64,000 nt of DNA, from positions 29,774,599 through 29,838,598 of the forward strand of contig NC_087063.1 in NCBI RefSeq assembly GCF_963678635.1. The letters run 5' to 3'. A program made the position numbers and the translations under genes. The stretch comes from Symsagittifera roscoffensis. Taxonomy: Eukaryota; Xenacoelomorpha; Acoela; Convolutidae. This document shows, one piece after another, positions 32,701 to 42,249 of the stretch. The notes beneath the pieces were generated by a model. The model ran no database searches and was not told the DNA's origin. It worked only from the letters and a program-made list of their open reading frames with translations. Each line of letters opens with the position of its first letter. Positions within the stretch are counted from its first letter, which is position 1.

Positions 32701-35700
32701 GCATTCGACAGTCAAAAGAATTTCGAGCAAGAACATGGGACAAACTAACAGAGAGAATTTATCTGAAGCCTAAAATTTCTGGCAAAAGTTTTCTTGATTC
32801 CGAGGCTTTAACAGCCCATGAGGATTCATCTTACAAGCTCTAATTAAAAAATTATGTTTCTTGATGAATTTGACCTTCAAAACACTTGAACACTTGAAAT
32901 CGGGCTATAGAAAATTAAGAAAAAGACAGCATCTTAACGCGGTCAAAAAACTTGCGGGAACAAAACTCGCAGAGTATCAAAAAATCTGTTTAAGGTCCAT
33001 GTTTACGATTTTGGATGTATGTATGATGAAATAAAAGAATCTACGAAAAATTCATCAAAATTTAAGAAAATATCAAAATATCCAGCAAAAACTAATTAGA
33101 AAAAATTGCTTTCTCTCGGCAGAGAAAACACTTTTTGGCAATTTTTTGATACTTCTCAATCATTCATTATAATAAATCACTGTACCCAATCACTGTAACA
33201 AATCTTAATGTCTTGGCCTATAACAAAAACACGCCAAGATATTGTTAAATTAGCATCGAAAAAAGTATCAAGCGTTAACAAAGCCGAAATTACCTAAACA
33301 GAAACCCTTTAAGCCCAAAAAAATCAACAAGACTCAAAACTTATCAAAAATTAATAAGTCCCACTCACCCTCAAAACACACAAATTTTATTTGCTCGTGG
33401 CATGAATTAAAAAGAGGCCACTAAGCCAATTATAGGCAGGAAAATTAAGCCGAAAAAAAATAAAAAAGCCGAAAAAAAAATCAAAAAAATTACGACTAAA
33501 AAAATTTAAGACTGTCTCATCCTCGTAACACAAACACAGTCACATACAAACTTTTTTTTCGTATGTCAAAAGACTCAAAATAAGGACATTATGCCGATTT
33601 AATATAGGCCGAAACTGATTAAGCGGGAAAATAAAACAAAATTGCCAAAAATATTGTCATGAAAAACTATAATTTCTTTTAAAGATTTTCAGCATTTTGT
33701 GCGATCTAGACGGGAGCTTAAAATTGGGTTTCCCTTGAAACGACTCAAAAATAGGTCACAAAGCCAAAAAAAATTGAGCCGAAATCATTTGGACAGAAGG
33801 AATATTTTAAGCGAAAGAGCTATTGGCTTTGCAATGTCGTTCAACTGGTCTATTTTTGTCGAGTTTTAGGCCAAGTTGGAGGGAATCTAGAAGTTTTTCA
33901 GGTACAACAATACAGCAAGTAAAAAATCAAGTAAAATTTGTAAGAAAAGTTGCATATGGCAAAAAAAGTCTAGCTCCGGATTACAAGACACTTGATCTCG
34001 CATGTGAACTCAGGACCGTTAGTCGATTGCGTTACACGCTCATTATTCAACTAAAATAAAAAAGTTGATATCTGTTTTTCTCGATACTAGCACAATTTTT
34101 TGAAAATTTTTTGTCGTTCTAATGACGAATGAAAAGGGTTTAAAATGATACTAGCGTTTAACGCACCTCTGGTGCTTCGAAATTTTTTGACAACTCATGA
34201 AAAACGACATTTATTGGAAACAACATCTGCAAACTTTTAGAATACTCTGACTGCACCCAATTACAGGGTTGGTATTTCGAACTTTTTAATTTTTTTCAAT
34301 TCCAATTTTGAAAACGTCATCTCGAAAACTTAATGGGCCTCTGGAAAAACTTGGAGGCCAGATTTGCAACCACTGAGAGTCCCTGAAAGCACCCTACTAT
34401 AGGGTTAGGAATTCAAAATTTTGTGAATTTTTTTAAACCTAAGTTTCCCGAAACAAAAATTGAAAAAAAAGTCTTATCTCGGAAACTAAAATGATTTGAG
34501 CATTCATATTGAGAGGCAAGATTTGAGACGCCTGGGTGTACGCTGACAATAAGGTTGTATCTTCATCAAGTTAGTAGTTTTAAATTTTTTTAAATTTCTT
34601 TGAGAAACTTTGAAAAAATCAAAAAACGTCACATCTCGGAAAAAGCCGTTGAGCAGGCGCGTTTAGCAGTCTCATGTGGCAAGACTTGCAACTCTTTAGA
34701 GTACCCTGACAACAACGAACTATACCGTTGGGAATTTCAAATTTTGAAAAATAATTAATTTAAACTTTCTGAAAAGTTTGAAAAAATCTCAAAAAATTTC
34801 ACATCTCGAACAGTACAAAGAATTGAGCAGTCAAATTTGGAGGTCAAATTTGAACAGTCATATTTGGAGGCAAAATTTGTAACTCCTTAGATTACTCTGC
34901 CAGCACCCAACTACAAGGTAGGGAATTTCAAATTTTGAGAAAAAATTAATTAAAATTTTCTGAATATTTTTCAAAAAATAACAAAAAACATCATATCTCG
35001 AAAAGTACAAGGATTTGACCAGTCATATTTGGAGGCAAGATTCGTAACTCCTAAGATTACTCTGAAACTACCCAACTACAAGGTAGGGAATTTCAAATTT
35101 TGAGAAAAAATTAATTAAAACTTTCTGAACATTTTTCAAAAAAATAACAAAAAACATCATATCTCGAAAGTACAAGGATTTGACCAGTCATATTTGGAGG
35201 CAAGATTCGCAATCCTTGATAGTACTCTGACAGTACCCAACTACAGGGTTGGGAACTTCAAGTTTTGTAAATTATTTTTTTTGAAATTTCTGAAAATTTT
35301 TGAAAAAATCACAAAAAACATCATATCTCGAAAACTACAAGGACTTGAGCAGTCATATTTGGAGGCAAGACTCGCAATCCCTGATAGTACTCTGACAGTA
35401 CCCAACTACAGGATTGGGAACTTCAAATTTTGTAAATCATTTTGTTATTTGAAATTCTCACATAAAAGGAAAACAAACAACGATTAGAATTCTCTATATT
35501 AGACACAACTCCAAAAATTACCAAAGTGCTACAGCATTGAGCCGAAGCATCAATAAACCAAAAATAAATATATGTGACTCTATCCCGCTACTATGTACAT
35601 ATCCAAACGATTGATAGGAAGTACCATAAGAACGAACTTTAAAAAAAGCGTTACAAATTCGAAGTCGATCACGTTTTTCGGGACCATTATACGTCCGTAA

Positions 35701-38700
35701 TGGGAGAGCGCAACTTATCCAACTTTTAGCAGATGAAATTGAATTTAACTCTAATAGTGCATAAATACATAGACGCATTCATAAATGCATTAATATGTAT
35801 GAATGCACTTCTGTAAAACATACAATGGACAAAACTAAGCGATAATTCAGGTTTTTACTCTCTGAAAAGTCTGTTTTCACGTTAAATTTGGACATTAATT
35901 TTAAAAAATTCTGAGACCACGAGCAAATGATCAAAACTACTCTTTATGTAACTATCAAAATTTGGTTTCAAAAACTTACCAATGTAATCCAGGTCTGAAA
36001 ATGCTAGATTTCCTCATCTGCGCTAAGTTTTTCAATCCGCGTGATGAAGTAAGTAAGAAACAGCCGAGTTAACAAAGCTTTCACACTGATTATTTCAACT
36101 TTCTCGCATGAAAATTTTTTACTCCGCTTATTCCAGAAAGAATTCACTACGATCCAAAGCTTGACTCTTTTTCCTTAATACTACCCCCCCCCCCCCCCCC
36201 CCCCCGAAATTTCACTAATAAAGTTTTGTTCACAAGTAGAGATTTGTTCACTAGTAGAGCTTTGTATAGTAGGCATCGAAATGCCAGCTCAATGTAAAAG
36301 ATGAAAAATACAATGAGGCAATAAAAGTATTCAAAAATACCAAAATTGAAATGAAGAAAGGGGCCAGAGTACTTGGTTCTGTCATACGATCCGAGACTGA
36401 ATGAAAAACTTTCTTAGAAACTCAGTAAGAAGAACATAATAAAATACTGAAAAAACTTGGTAAGATCGCGAAAACGTGTACTCCTGTTACACCAAAGGGG
36501 TACAATAAAGTATCATTTTTAGCTAGAACTAACCCCAAAACCACAGAAAACATGCAGGCCTGCGATAAGATACTGCAGGAAAATCTCATTCCAAATTTAA
36601 TTGATAAAGATAATATCAGCCATCAATTTAGAGACATCGCTTCTTTGCTACTGAAAATGGGTGGTCTAACTATCAAGCTACCTTCTGACTATGAGAATTT
36701 TTTTAGAATGGTGAATTAAAACATCGTCAGTCCTAGACGCATACGACCCATTAACAGCTATATCTGAGCAAGAAAAAAATCTATACAAAAATTGAAACAC
36801 TTAAAATTAAAAGAACAAACCAAAAGAGAGCTAACATTTTGAACAACTTGAGCGACAATGAAAAGTACGCACTTGAGCTGGCCTCCGAAAAAGGAGCCTC
36901 AAATTGGTTAAAGGCAGTCTCTTAGCAGATAAAATTTTAACCTGAATAAATCAGAATTCCGGGATGGAATTTATCTCAGATATGGATGGGAACCAACCAA
37001 CATTGCACTCACATGTCATGTGGTCAATCTTTCGACCTTATTCACGCCCTTCAATGTGCAAAGGGTGGATACACCCACATGAGGCATAACGAATCAGAGA
37101 TACCTTTGCCACCCTTATGAGCGAGGTTTGCTTTGATGTTGAAATCGAGCCGAAACTTCAGTCGTTGCAAGGCGAGAGCTTTGTCAACAATTCAACCACT
37201 GATGAAGACGCTCGACTAAATGTAAAAGCAAATGGATTATGGGGCTCAAGGTTTAGCCGAACCTTCTTTGATGTCAAAGTCTTCAACCCGCACGCAAAAA
37301 CTTCACGAAAACTACTGAAAGACGCCTATAAGTAACACGAATCACAAAAAACTCAAAACAACAACAGAGAGTTCTGCAAGTCGAACAGAGCAGCTTCTGC
37401 CCGCTCATTTATGGCTGCACTGGTGGTGCCGCACCAGCAGCTACTCGGACAATGCAGCGCATAGATGAAAAACGTAGTGAAAAAAGGCATGAAAGCTACG
37501 CAGAAACAATAAACTATATAAGAACTAAGATAAGCTGCGCGCTGCTAAGGAGCGCTTCCTTTGTATACGGGGTTGCAGATCACTGCGTAAGACGCAATTC
37601 ATAGACAATTCAATAAGTGCTGTTGTAGAGGAGGGACGGTTGAAGTAAATACCGTTAATGACAATGCATTAAATGATGACTTGATTAATTCCTGCAATAT
37701 TGTTTATTGATGTATTTATATAATGCTGATATGGGCCCTATCCAGCTTGTGCACGACCGTACCTAAACAGAAGAGCCCCTTTTGTAATTTACTATTTTTT
37801 GTTAAAAAAAAAGTAAAGTTGTTCACATTATCGGATTGTTACAAAATTTGGTATGCGGACTCGTAACAACATAAAATTGATGCATAAGTAAGGTCGTGGG
37901 GGGAGAGAGCCCAAAGCTTGGTGCAGATGAGGAAATCTGGCATTTCCAGACCCTGATTAAATTGGCAGGAAACCAAATTTTAATAGTTCATGGAGGGTAG
38001 CTTTGATCATTTGCTCTTGTTCTATGTAAAAATTTTGTAGTAGAAAATCGAAGTAAGCAATGTCCAAATTTAATATTGAAAACCGGCATTTTAGTGCATA
38101 AAAACGTGAACTTGTACTTCATTTTGTCCACTAGTGTATACTGGAGAAAAACTAACGCAATTAAAAATAAAACAAAAATTGAAAGAAACTCGTACAAAGT
38201 AAAAGAAATTAGCAAGAATTACGTTAGTTTTCTTGCACGGAGAATGAGATATACCAAATTCTTTCCCGGTAAAACCACAAAAAAAATCATGAAATTAAAA
38301 AAAAAAACAATTACAAAAAGCTCAATTTTTAAAGCTCTTTTTCAAAAATTGATTTCATTTTTTAAAAATTTTTCTTAACCGAGCAAAAAAATATGATCTG
38401 AATTTGCATCTCTCCCATATTGCAAACGAATACTTACTGGTATATTCCAGATCAAAAACGTATGAAAGTTAATCCTATGATAAAAGAGGTTCAATGTGTA
38501 TCAGATTGAAAGTTTTTTTTTCTGTTTCAATTGAGTCAGTCACAAAAAGGAGCTCATAACATGTTGTTTTGACACAAGGAATGAAACGATTTTATAATCA
38601 CAGGGTTTCAAACAATTTTTTTGAGCTTTGAAAATAAATTGGTTGCATTATTTTTTTCTCCAGTAGATGAGAATTTTAAGAATTTTCCTGGAAAAAATCA

Positions 38701-40196
38701 TCCCGATCTATAAAAGAATCTGAACTATTTTCGTCGATTCTTAATCACTACCTTTAAACAAGCATTCGAATTAAATTACCGAGCGGCACCTAAGCCAACA
38801 ATACTTGGGTAGTACCACACGAGCCGAAAACAAAGTGTCAGAGAACATTAGAAAACTTTGAGCTACTATTCTCATTCCTCCTGAACGACCCAAAAGCATA
38901 AACATCTAGTATACCCTTCATACGACGCAGAATAGGATAACGGTATAGCATAAGCCAAACCCATCAATTCAGCAAAAAAAAAATAAAAAAGGGTAATCAA
39001 ACTAAATCAGAGTAAAAATATAAGAAGGCTACTAGCCTTTTTATAAAAATAGCAGATAATTAAATGCAAATTTGTGTAGAATATAAAACAAATAAGAGCA
39101 CCGTGGATTGTGGATTGTAAAGTGTGTGAAAAACTTCGCTAAAATTCCTCTGGAATGGCGTTTTCAGCCGTCAGGTTAAAAAGGATAGACGCGGCATTCC
39201 CCACTTGGACAGCGATGCCTAAACGCTGTCGAAAAAAGGCTCCGGCTCTCTCTTCCAGGGTGGCCACTCTCAGTCGCTTGCTCAATTTTTTGAGGAAGAC
39301 CGTGGTCGAGGGGCCATATCCTCCTAGCGTTTCAACAGCGACGGGTTCAAATATATAGTCACGCTTCAAATAATCAGAGTTAGTAACCTTTCAACTTTCA
39401 GCGCGACAACCAAATACTACTCAATACTGATGAAATCAAAAATAAGATGTTCTGTGGGGAAAACTTTTATGTTCTGGAAGGTAAACTGACATAACTAAGA
39501 CCTCAAACGATAGCCTCAAGTTTTGCCAAAGAATCAACTTCCATACAAGCAAGGCCCGGCCGGAACTCAGAAACTAGGCTTCAGTTCCTCTGAATGCGCA
39601 TGCTTTACCTCTAAACCAAGTGAGGTGACTAAAAATATTGAGCATCCTTAGCAAAGAAAGGTTAATTTATTACAAAATTTTGAAAAAAAAATGTTCACGG
39701 GAAAAAAGCCTAGTTCTCGATTACAAGCACACTTATACAAGAACACGTGTGAAATGAAACTTTCGTGCTTCTACGCGCCTGAGCTGTTAAATGTTGGGCA
39801 AGTCTAGCAGGCCTATTGTCACAGAACCATTGCAAATATTGATACTTCTGATATGCAGAATAAGTAGCTCCATACTTACGCTTCATGCGTAGGATTCAAA
39901 TAGCTCTGAGCGGACGACGTCGACATTAGCTCTAATGCACCTTCTGGAGGATTCAGCGCAAAAACACCAACATTCAAATTTCCACGTTTTAGTAAATGAA
40001 ACAGCAGTTGAGCGTAACTATTCCTGTTTTTCTTTTCCCATGCTGAGGATTCAGTAAACTGACACAACTTTTTGATCCAGGAAGCACATTTTTGTCTTTC
40101 ATCTTTATCAACCATTCCCATCACATAGGGTTTGATTTGAAGCAACAAAGAATCAAATTCTTCGTCAATTTTAGTAAAATTCTCCGACGATAACAT
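23101..40196 (-). CDS. CEP112: CEP112, centrosomal coiled-coil protein (whole gene, 10 coding exons)
   Basis: The coding exons in order of transcription are 39880-40196, 31068-31548, 30888-30985, 30434-30718, 30040-30222, 29551-29740, 28945-29307, 24930-25127, 24635-24865 and 23101-23742. They total 2988 nt and 995 residues, against 955 in human. The N-terminal DUF4485 domain (about 8-95) has CASWIKKLCQF and LLFHLLKRGN. A Ser/Gly/Asn-rich linker follows, and from about residue 235 nearly the whole protein is coiled coil. The C-terminal HNAKMKSMLPASVRQELE is the strongest family signature. CEP112 localises to centrosomes and the sperm neck in vertebrates; its molecular action is not settled. 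All phases agree and no internal stops were seen. Introns 1 and 7 (9-14) carry mobile elements. Confidence 0.93.
23990..24490. repeat. Repeat fragments in CEP112 intron 9
   Basis: A decayed tRNA-like piece lies near 24050-24125 and a family 1 right edge (GGGTTGGAAAAAAATTGATT) at 24215-24280. A fragment ending in CGTGACGACCTATAAATGTC follows at 24300-24490. No coding sequence is present. Confidence 0.5.
24635..24865 (-). CDS. CEP112: CEP112 exon 9
   Basis: The acceptor CGCTTTAG and donor GTG|GTAAGTC bound 77 codons of coiled coil: EIAHKTEMKKREKYLSEVE..., EINELESVRKQQLMEVGLK and KCRTVADAERKDLV. Phase is 0 at both ends. Confidence 0.9.
24930..25127 (-). CDS. CEP112: CEP112 exon 8
   Basis: The acceptor CGTTTTAG and donor AAT|GTAAGTTC bound 66 codons: ASEYEKSLNALRGNHEKTID, DMSHEREQLSAKHDESLENL and VKLEQRIANN. 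It is coiled coil with phase 0 at both ends. Confidence 0.9.
25128..28944. other. CEP112 intron 7
   Basis: This is a 3.8 kb intron. It holds a tRNA-like fragment on the minus strand near 26115-26195 (box-like GGACTCGAACC on the plus strand), fragments of the GACCTATA family at 26600-26860 and 27030-27370, the family 1 repeat at 27700-28360, and another such fragment at 28400-28660. None of the open frames (25222-25458, 26006-26242, 27131-27370) has splice or family support. Confidence 0.5.
27700..28360 (-). repeat. Family 1 tRNA-derived repeat, near full length
   Basis: The tRNA-like core at about 27801-27869 reads on the minus strand with GTGGCCGAGAGGGC as A box, the standard start of tRNA-Ser/Leu, and GGTTTGGAGCGC as a mutated B box. 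The right edge is GGATTTGAAAAAACG and ACACTAACGC. This is the copy whose tRNA origin is easiest to recognise. Confidence 0.75.
28945..29307 (-). CDS. CEP112: CEP112 exon 7
   Basis: The acceptor CAATTTAG and donor CAG|GTAATT bound 121 codons starting DATLDADRKIKETQNNAKTE and including EEMRRQIERIESDLNESKVT. Charged heptads indicate coiled coil. Phase is 0 at both ends. Confidence 0.92.
29551..29740 (-). CDS. CEP112: CEP112 exon 6
   Basis: It encodes LEKFEHKYMDTVDSMRKDKQ, ENSCESLKKTHAEKVDDM and DDRMLEMKQKLQ; the donor is CAG|GTAACT. The acceptor is ambiguous. GAGTAG offers two in-frame 3' sites three bases apart, so one residue (Ser) may be present or absent. I used the downstream AG. Confidence 0.88.
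30040..30222 (-). CDS. CEP112: CEP112 exon 5
   Basis: The acceptor TTTGGTTTTAG and donor AG|GTACGA bound 183 nt: EYTQQQTTTAKLVEELESRI, EKFDLERRNMELEYECRTLN and GFLELKTR. Both ends are in the phase expected from exons 4 and 6. Confidence 0.9.
30434..30718 (-). CDS. CEP112: CEP112 exon 4
   Basis: The acceptor GCGTTTCAG and donor CA|GTAAGT bound 285 nt: KKITEMESKTKELAGKL..., QIAEIKSLAHSNLETLQKEY and SIQELIDDTNKRLHKME. It is coiled coil. Confidence 0.92.
30888..30985 (-). CDS. CEP112: CEP112 exon 3
   Basis: The acceptor AATTTCAG and donor AG|GTTATG bound 98 nt that encode EEKKSLEAQYDRELKRLVEK and KNEEVEMTHAQY. The exon is short but its phase and charge pattern fit. Confidence 0.85.
31068..31548 (-). 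CDS. CEP112: CEP112 exon 2
   Basis: The acceptor ATATTTCAG and donor TTG|GTGAGT bound 481 nt. They encode LKAASFAAANVKSSTPSW, a Ser/Gly/Asn-rich linker, and then AQSMVDEAKRQSIHKLHEQE, where the coiled coil begins. The frame joins exon 1 directly (GC + G). The linker is less conserved than the rest. Confidence 0.88.
31549..34150. other. CEP112 intron 1, 3' part
   Basis: AT-rich intron. Near 31600-31670 GAGGAATTATTAAGCCTC-like phrases are repeated three times. A copy of the hairpin terminal module lies at 33935-34010, on the plus strand (TTTGTAAGAAAAGTTG, AAAAAAAGTCTAGCTC, GATTACAAGACACTTG, then CTCGCATGTG). The plus-strand frame at 32583-32843 (86 codons) is not recognised and has no splice support. 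Confidence 0.45.
34180..35450. repeat. Tandem array of the ~160 bp family S unit
   Basis: The phrase ATCTCGAAAAGTACAAGG with its variants recurs near 34320, 34473, 34630, 34800, 34993, 35158 and 35323. That gives about seven units of roughly 155-195 bp. The last three units are the most alike, which suggests recent expansion at that end. Units also contain TTTGGAGGCAAGATTCG and GTACCCAACTACAGG. Confidence 0.85.
36184..36205. repeat. Poly(C) tract, 22 C
   Basis: An uninterrupted run of 22 C lies inside the inverted-repeat element. No function is suggested. Its exact length may be affected by sequencing error. Confidence 0.9.
36340..37650 (+). pseudogene. Decayed reverse transcriptase C-terminal region
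   Basis: Reading with several frameshifts gives RVLGSVIRSE, then LGKIAKTCTPVTPKGYNK, SFLARTNPKTTENM, NLIPNLI and LLKMGGLTIKLPSDYEN. After further breaks the open frame at 37117-37335 has DARLNVKANGLWG, RTFFDVKVFNPHAKTSRK and LLKDAYK. This order (LGSVIGSE, FIPxL, MGGLxI, FFDVRVFNPxA) is known from a family of reverse-transcriptase-like proteins common in cnidarian and other marine animal genomes. No intact frame remains. Confidence 0.65.
39139..39369 (-). pseudogene. Reverse transcriptase-family tail fragment
   Basis: The frame reads FEPVAVETLGGYGPSTTVFL, then FFRQRLGIAVQVGNAASIL. It resembles the extreme C terminus of the family seen at 36.3-37.6 kb (PVAVETLG, FLxxL, QRxSVAVQRGNA). It is open for 76 codons but is only the end of a protein and sits inside CEP112 intron 1 on the gene's strand. 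Confidence 0.6.
39560..39755. repeat. tRNA-like fragment and hairpin terminal module
   Basis: A tRNA-like stretch at about 39560-39640 is followed by ACGGGAAAAAAGCCTAGTTC, GATTACAAGCACACTT and a decayed hairpin at 39728-39752. The order matches the 3' end of the composite element at 17.99-18.18 kb. Confidence 0.5.
39880..40196 (-). CDS. CEP112: CEP112 exon 1 with start codon
   Basis: ATG is at 40194-40196 with an in-frame TAA a few codons upstream, and the donor is GAAGC|GTAAGT. The 105 codons make up the DUF4485 domain: FDSLLLQIKPYVMGMVDKDE, RQKCASWIKKLCQFTES, NSYAQLLFHLLKRGNLN and PPEGALELM. This arrangement matches the N terminus of CEP112 orthologues. Confidence 0.9.
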
Positions 40197-40687
40197 GACT
40201 TCTTAATCAAAAATTTATCATAGCAATATCTGTAACAATCGAACTAAGCACCTTCAACGATGTAGCAAAGTAGCCTGAAAGAATCAAAGGAGCAAAAAAA
40301 TTTTCACTTACGCAGACCAAGCGAAGCTTTGCGCGACTTGCGATACAATTAAATACGCCAATCGAACAGAATGACCTGAAGATGCAGGTTACCAACGAGC
40401 TTTAGCTGGAGCAGTTTTGACGTACGATCTGATGATTTTAACGATTAAGGGTCTTATTTACCAAAATGGACGAACTCGGAGGGGCCAGTTTCGACTAACA
40501 TGGTTATTTTTAAATTTTCGATTTAGGTATGCATGACAGGTAACAATTTTTATTTTCACGACAACTGAAAAAACGAAAATCAGACAGACGATTTTCGCTT
40601 ATCAGAATTAGACGTGTATTTGTATGAATAAATAAATAAATAAACTATAACATATCTATAAAGAGACAAATATGTTTTAAATTTTCA
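40197..40687. other. Upstream of CEP112
   Basis: The CEP112 promoter should lie here. A repeat edge (AAGCGAAGCTTTGCGCGACTT) is near 40319. About 40375-40640 is a copy of the outer end of the 43.8-45.7 kb arm (CAGAATGACCTGAAGATGCA, CGAAAATCAGACAGACGATT), so little unique upstream DNA remains. No TATA box was seen. Confidence 0.4.
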
Positions 40688-41440
40688 AGTCTATAGAGTT
40701 TTGAGTCTATGAGAAAGTAGCAGTATCACGCGTTCTCGTGGCAACACCTTGGTTCGAAGTGAAAGTAGATGCGTGTAGTTATCTGTACTCTGGCCGCAAA
40801 ATCGACATTGACGTTCTTGATTTGGACTATAGCAGTTTTCATTTTGACAAAGCTTGTCATGGAGTCCATTAACATAATAGCTGCCTATGGCTGGTCTTTG
40901 AATAGCAATTGAGTTTTTGATATTTAGATGGTCGTTACCCACTGGATGTTCACGTAGTCGAGTGTTTGACAAGAATTTGGATGTTCCACACCATCTTTTC
41001 CAAAAATAACCTCAAAATCTGACTGGAAAACCTGGCATTTTTGCGAAATGTCGTAGTCCATGCGTTGCAGAGGGGAGAACCGTGGATCAGAAAAGTTTAT
41101 GGGCGCTCAATGATACTTTTCTTATGTCCACTTTGGCAGCTAATGTATTCGTTTGTTTTATACACTTCTGTTTTCGCTAATTGAAGTGCTGACTGGGGCT
41201 GCTTTGAGTAGTCAAGGTGACTCCTAGGTAACAAAATGAATTGACGAATTCAACTGGGTCCCCGATGTAGGTTAATTTGTATGTACGCTTTTCTAAAATT
41301 CATAGCCGTTGTTTTCACGACGTTCACCTGTAAGTTATTGTCGTTGAATCATGTAGAGTGCTAATTGTACGTCGAAAAATTGTTCCGATGTCAAAATCAG
41401 ATCATCTTCATAGAAAATACACCTGCAGCCACAATTTTTA
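40688..41440 (-). pseudogene. LINE ORF2 3' fragment (RT end and C-terminal finger)
   Basis: With frameshifts the minus strand reads IFYEDDLILTSEQFFDVQLA, matching the catalytic YADD-containing block of non-LTR reverse transcriptases with the A changed to E. VEFVNSFCYLGVTLTTQS, the FxYLG block, follows. The open frame at 40691-40972 ends in QCRFCGQSTDNYTHLL, a Cys-x2-Cys-x8-His motif typical of LINE C termini. It is defective. Confidence 0.65.
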
Positions 41441-42249
41441 ACGATTTCTGGCAAATCTGCAATAAACAGAAAGAAAAGCAGTGTGTATTTGATAAAGTAG
41501 ACAATAAAATTACAGCCGTCGATATTTCAAGAGCGCTCCGAGTTGTAACGATTGTGCAGCTAGAATGGTTACCGAGCAGATCCCGCGAATTTGCTACCCT
41601 TCCTGGCTGCGAGGAAGACATCTTTTCATCCGGATTCAGGAAGGAACCTGAGAGCAACTGTAAACATATATTTTAACAACTTTTAGCTTCCTTAATAACG
41701 TTGATTTTCAGATTATGGGAAGCTAGGAGTTTAGGGAAAGGGTCGATCCACCTCCTGTATTTTCGCACAGAATTACATACCGACGGCAAATAATGCTAGC
41801 AAATAACGACTGGTTAGCTTCTAAACAATGCTTCACATGCTTCAAACAGTCTCTACCAAGCCAGTTCAAGGTGTGGTTCACTTTTATAGGGCAGACGAAG
41901 TCGTAACAACTCACAGGCTATCGGTCAAACATTGCAAATCAACTTAGTTATAAGCAAAAATAGTGAGCTCATGACTGGGTCTCAGTATCCTCAGACCACG
42001 AGTTCACTCCTAAAGACAGGGCTACTACATTATTTACTATATTACTATTGTTTTTGTTCGATAGATAAAATCATCACATCCATCGGAGGTGGATCAACCC
42101 TTTTACCTTAATTCCTAGCTTCTCATTATCTAAAAATGGATCTGATTTTATTTTAAATTAAACGAAAGCCATTCCGGGAAGCTAAAATTTGTTAAAATAC
42201 AGTCTAAAATTGTTCTTCGGTACCTTTCGGATTCTTGAATCTGAGAGAA
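41441..42249. other. Repeat-derived stretch
   Basis: No gene was seen. About 41510-41650 is a copy of the arm ends of the inverted duplication (TTGTAACGATTGTGCAGCTA). About 41690-41760 and 42080-42150 are short inverted copies of each other around AGGAGGTGGATC-like sequence. About 41955-42030 holds a dispersed motif, TGACTGGGTCTCAGTATCC with AAAGACAGGGCTA, which recurs near 45.13, 47.08 and 52.19 kb. Confidence 0.5.

Larger units (their letters stand above)
35821..38145. mobile_element. ~2.3 kb element with ~200 bp terminal inverted repeats
   Basis: About 35821-36030 and 37917-38145 are inverted copies sharing AAATTTGGACATT, GAGCAAATGATCAAA, AAAATTTGGTTTC and AGATTTCCTCATCTGC. The tips read TACAATGGACAAAACTAAG (left) and, on the opposite strand, ACACTAGTGGACAAAATGAAG-like sequence at the right. 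TGGACAAAA-type ends next to TA resemble Tc1/mariner-like elements. The inside holds a decayed reverse transcriptase tail and a poly(C) run instead of a transposase, so the element is non-autonomous or was later invaded. Confidence 0.7.

Noticed and set aside
32583-32843. 86-codon plus-strand ORF in CEP112 intron 1
   Set aside because: Reads like a plausible basic peptide, but I recognise no family and see no flanking exon or promoter; too weak to call.
34180-35450. CRISPR-like array
   Set aside because: Units are ~160 bp and contiguous without unique spacers, and the host is an animal; it is a tandem satellite.
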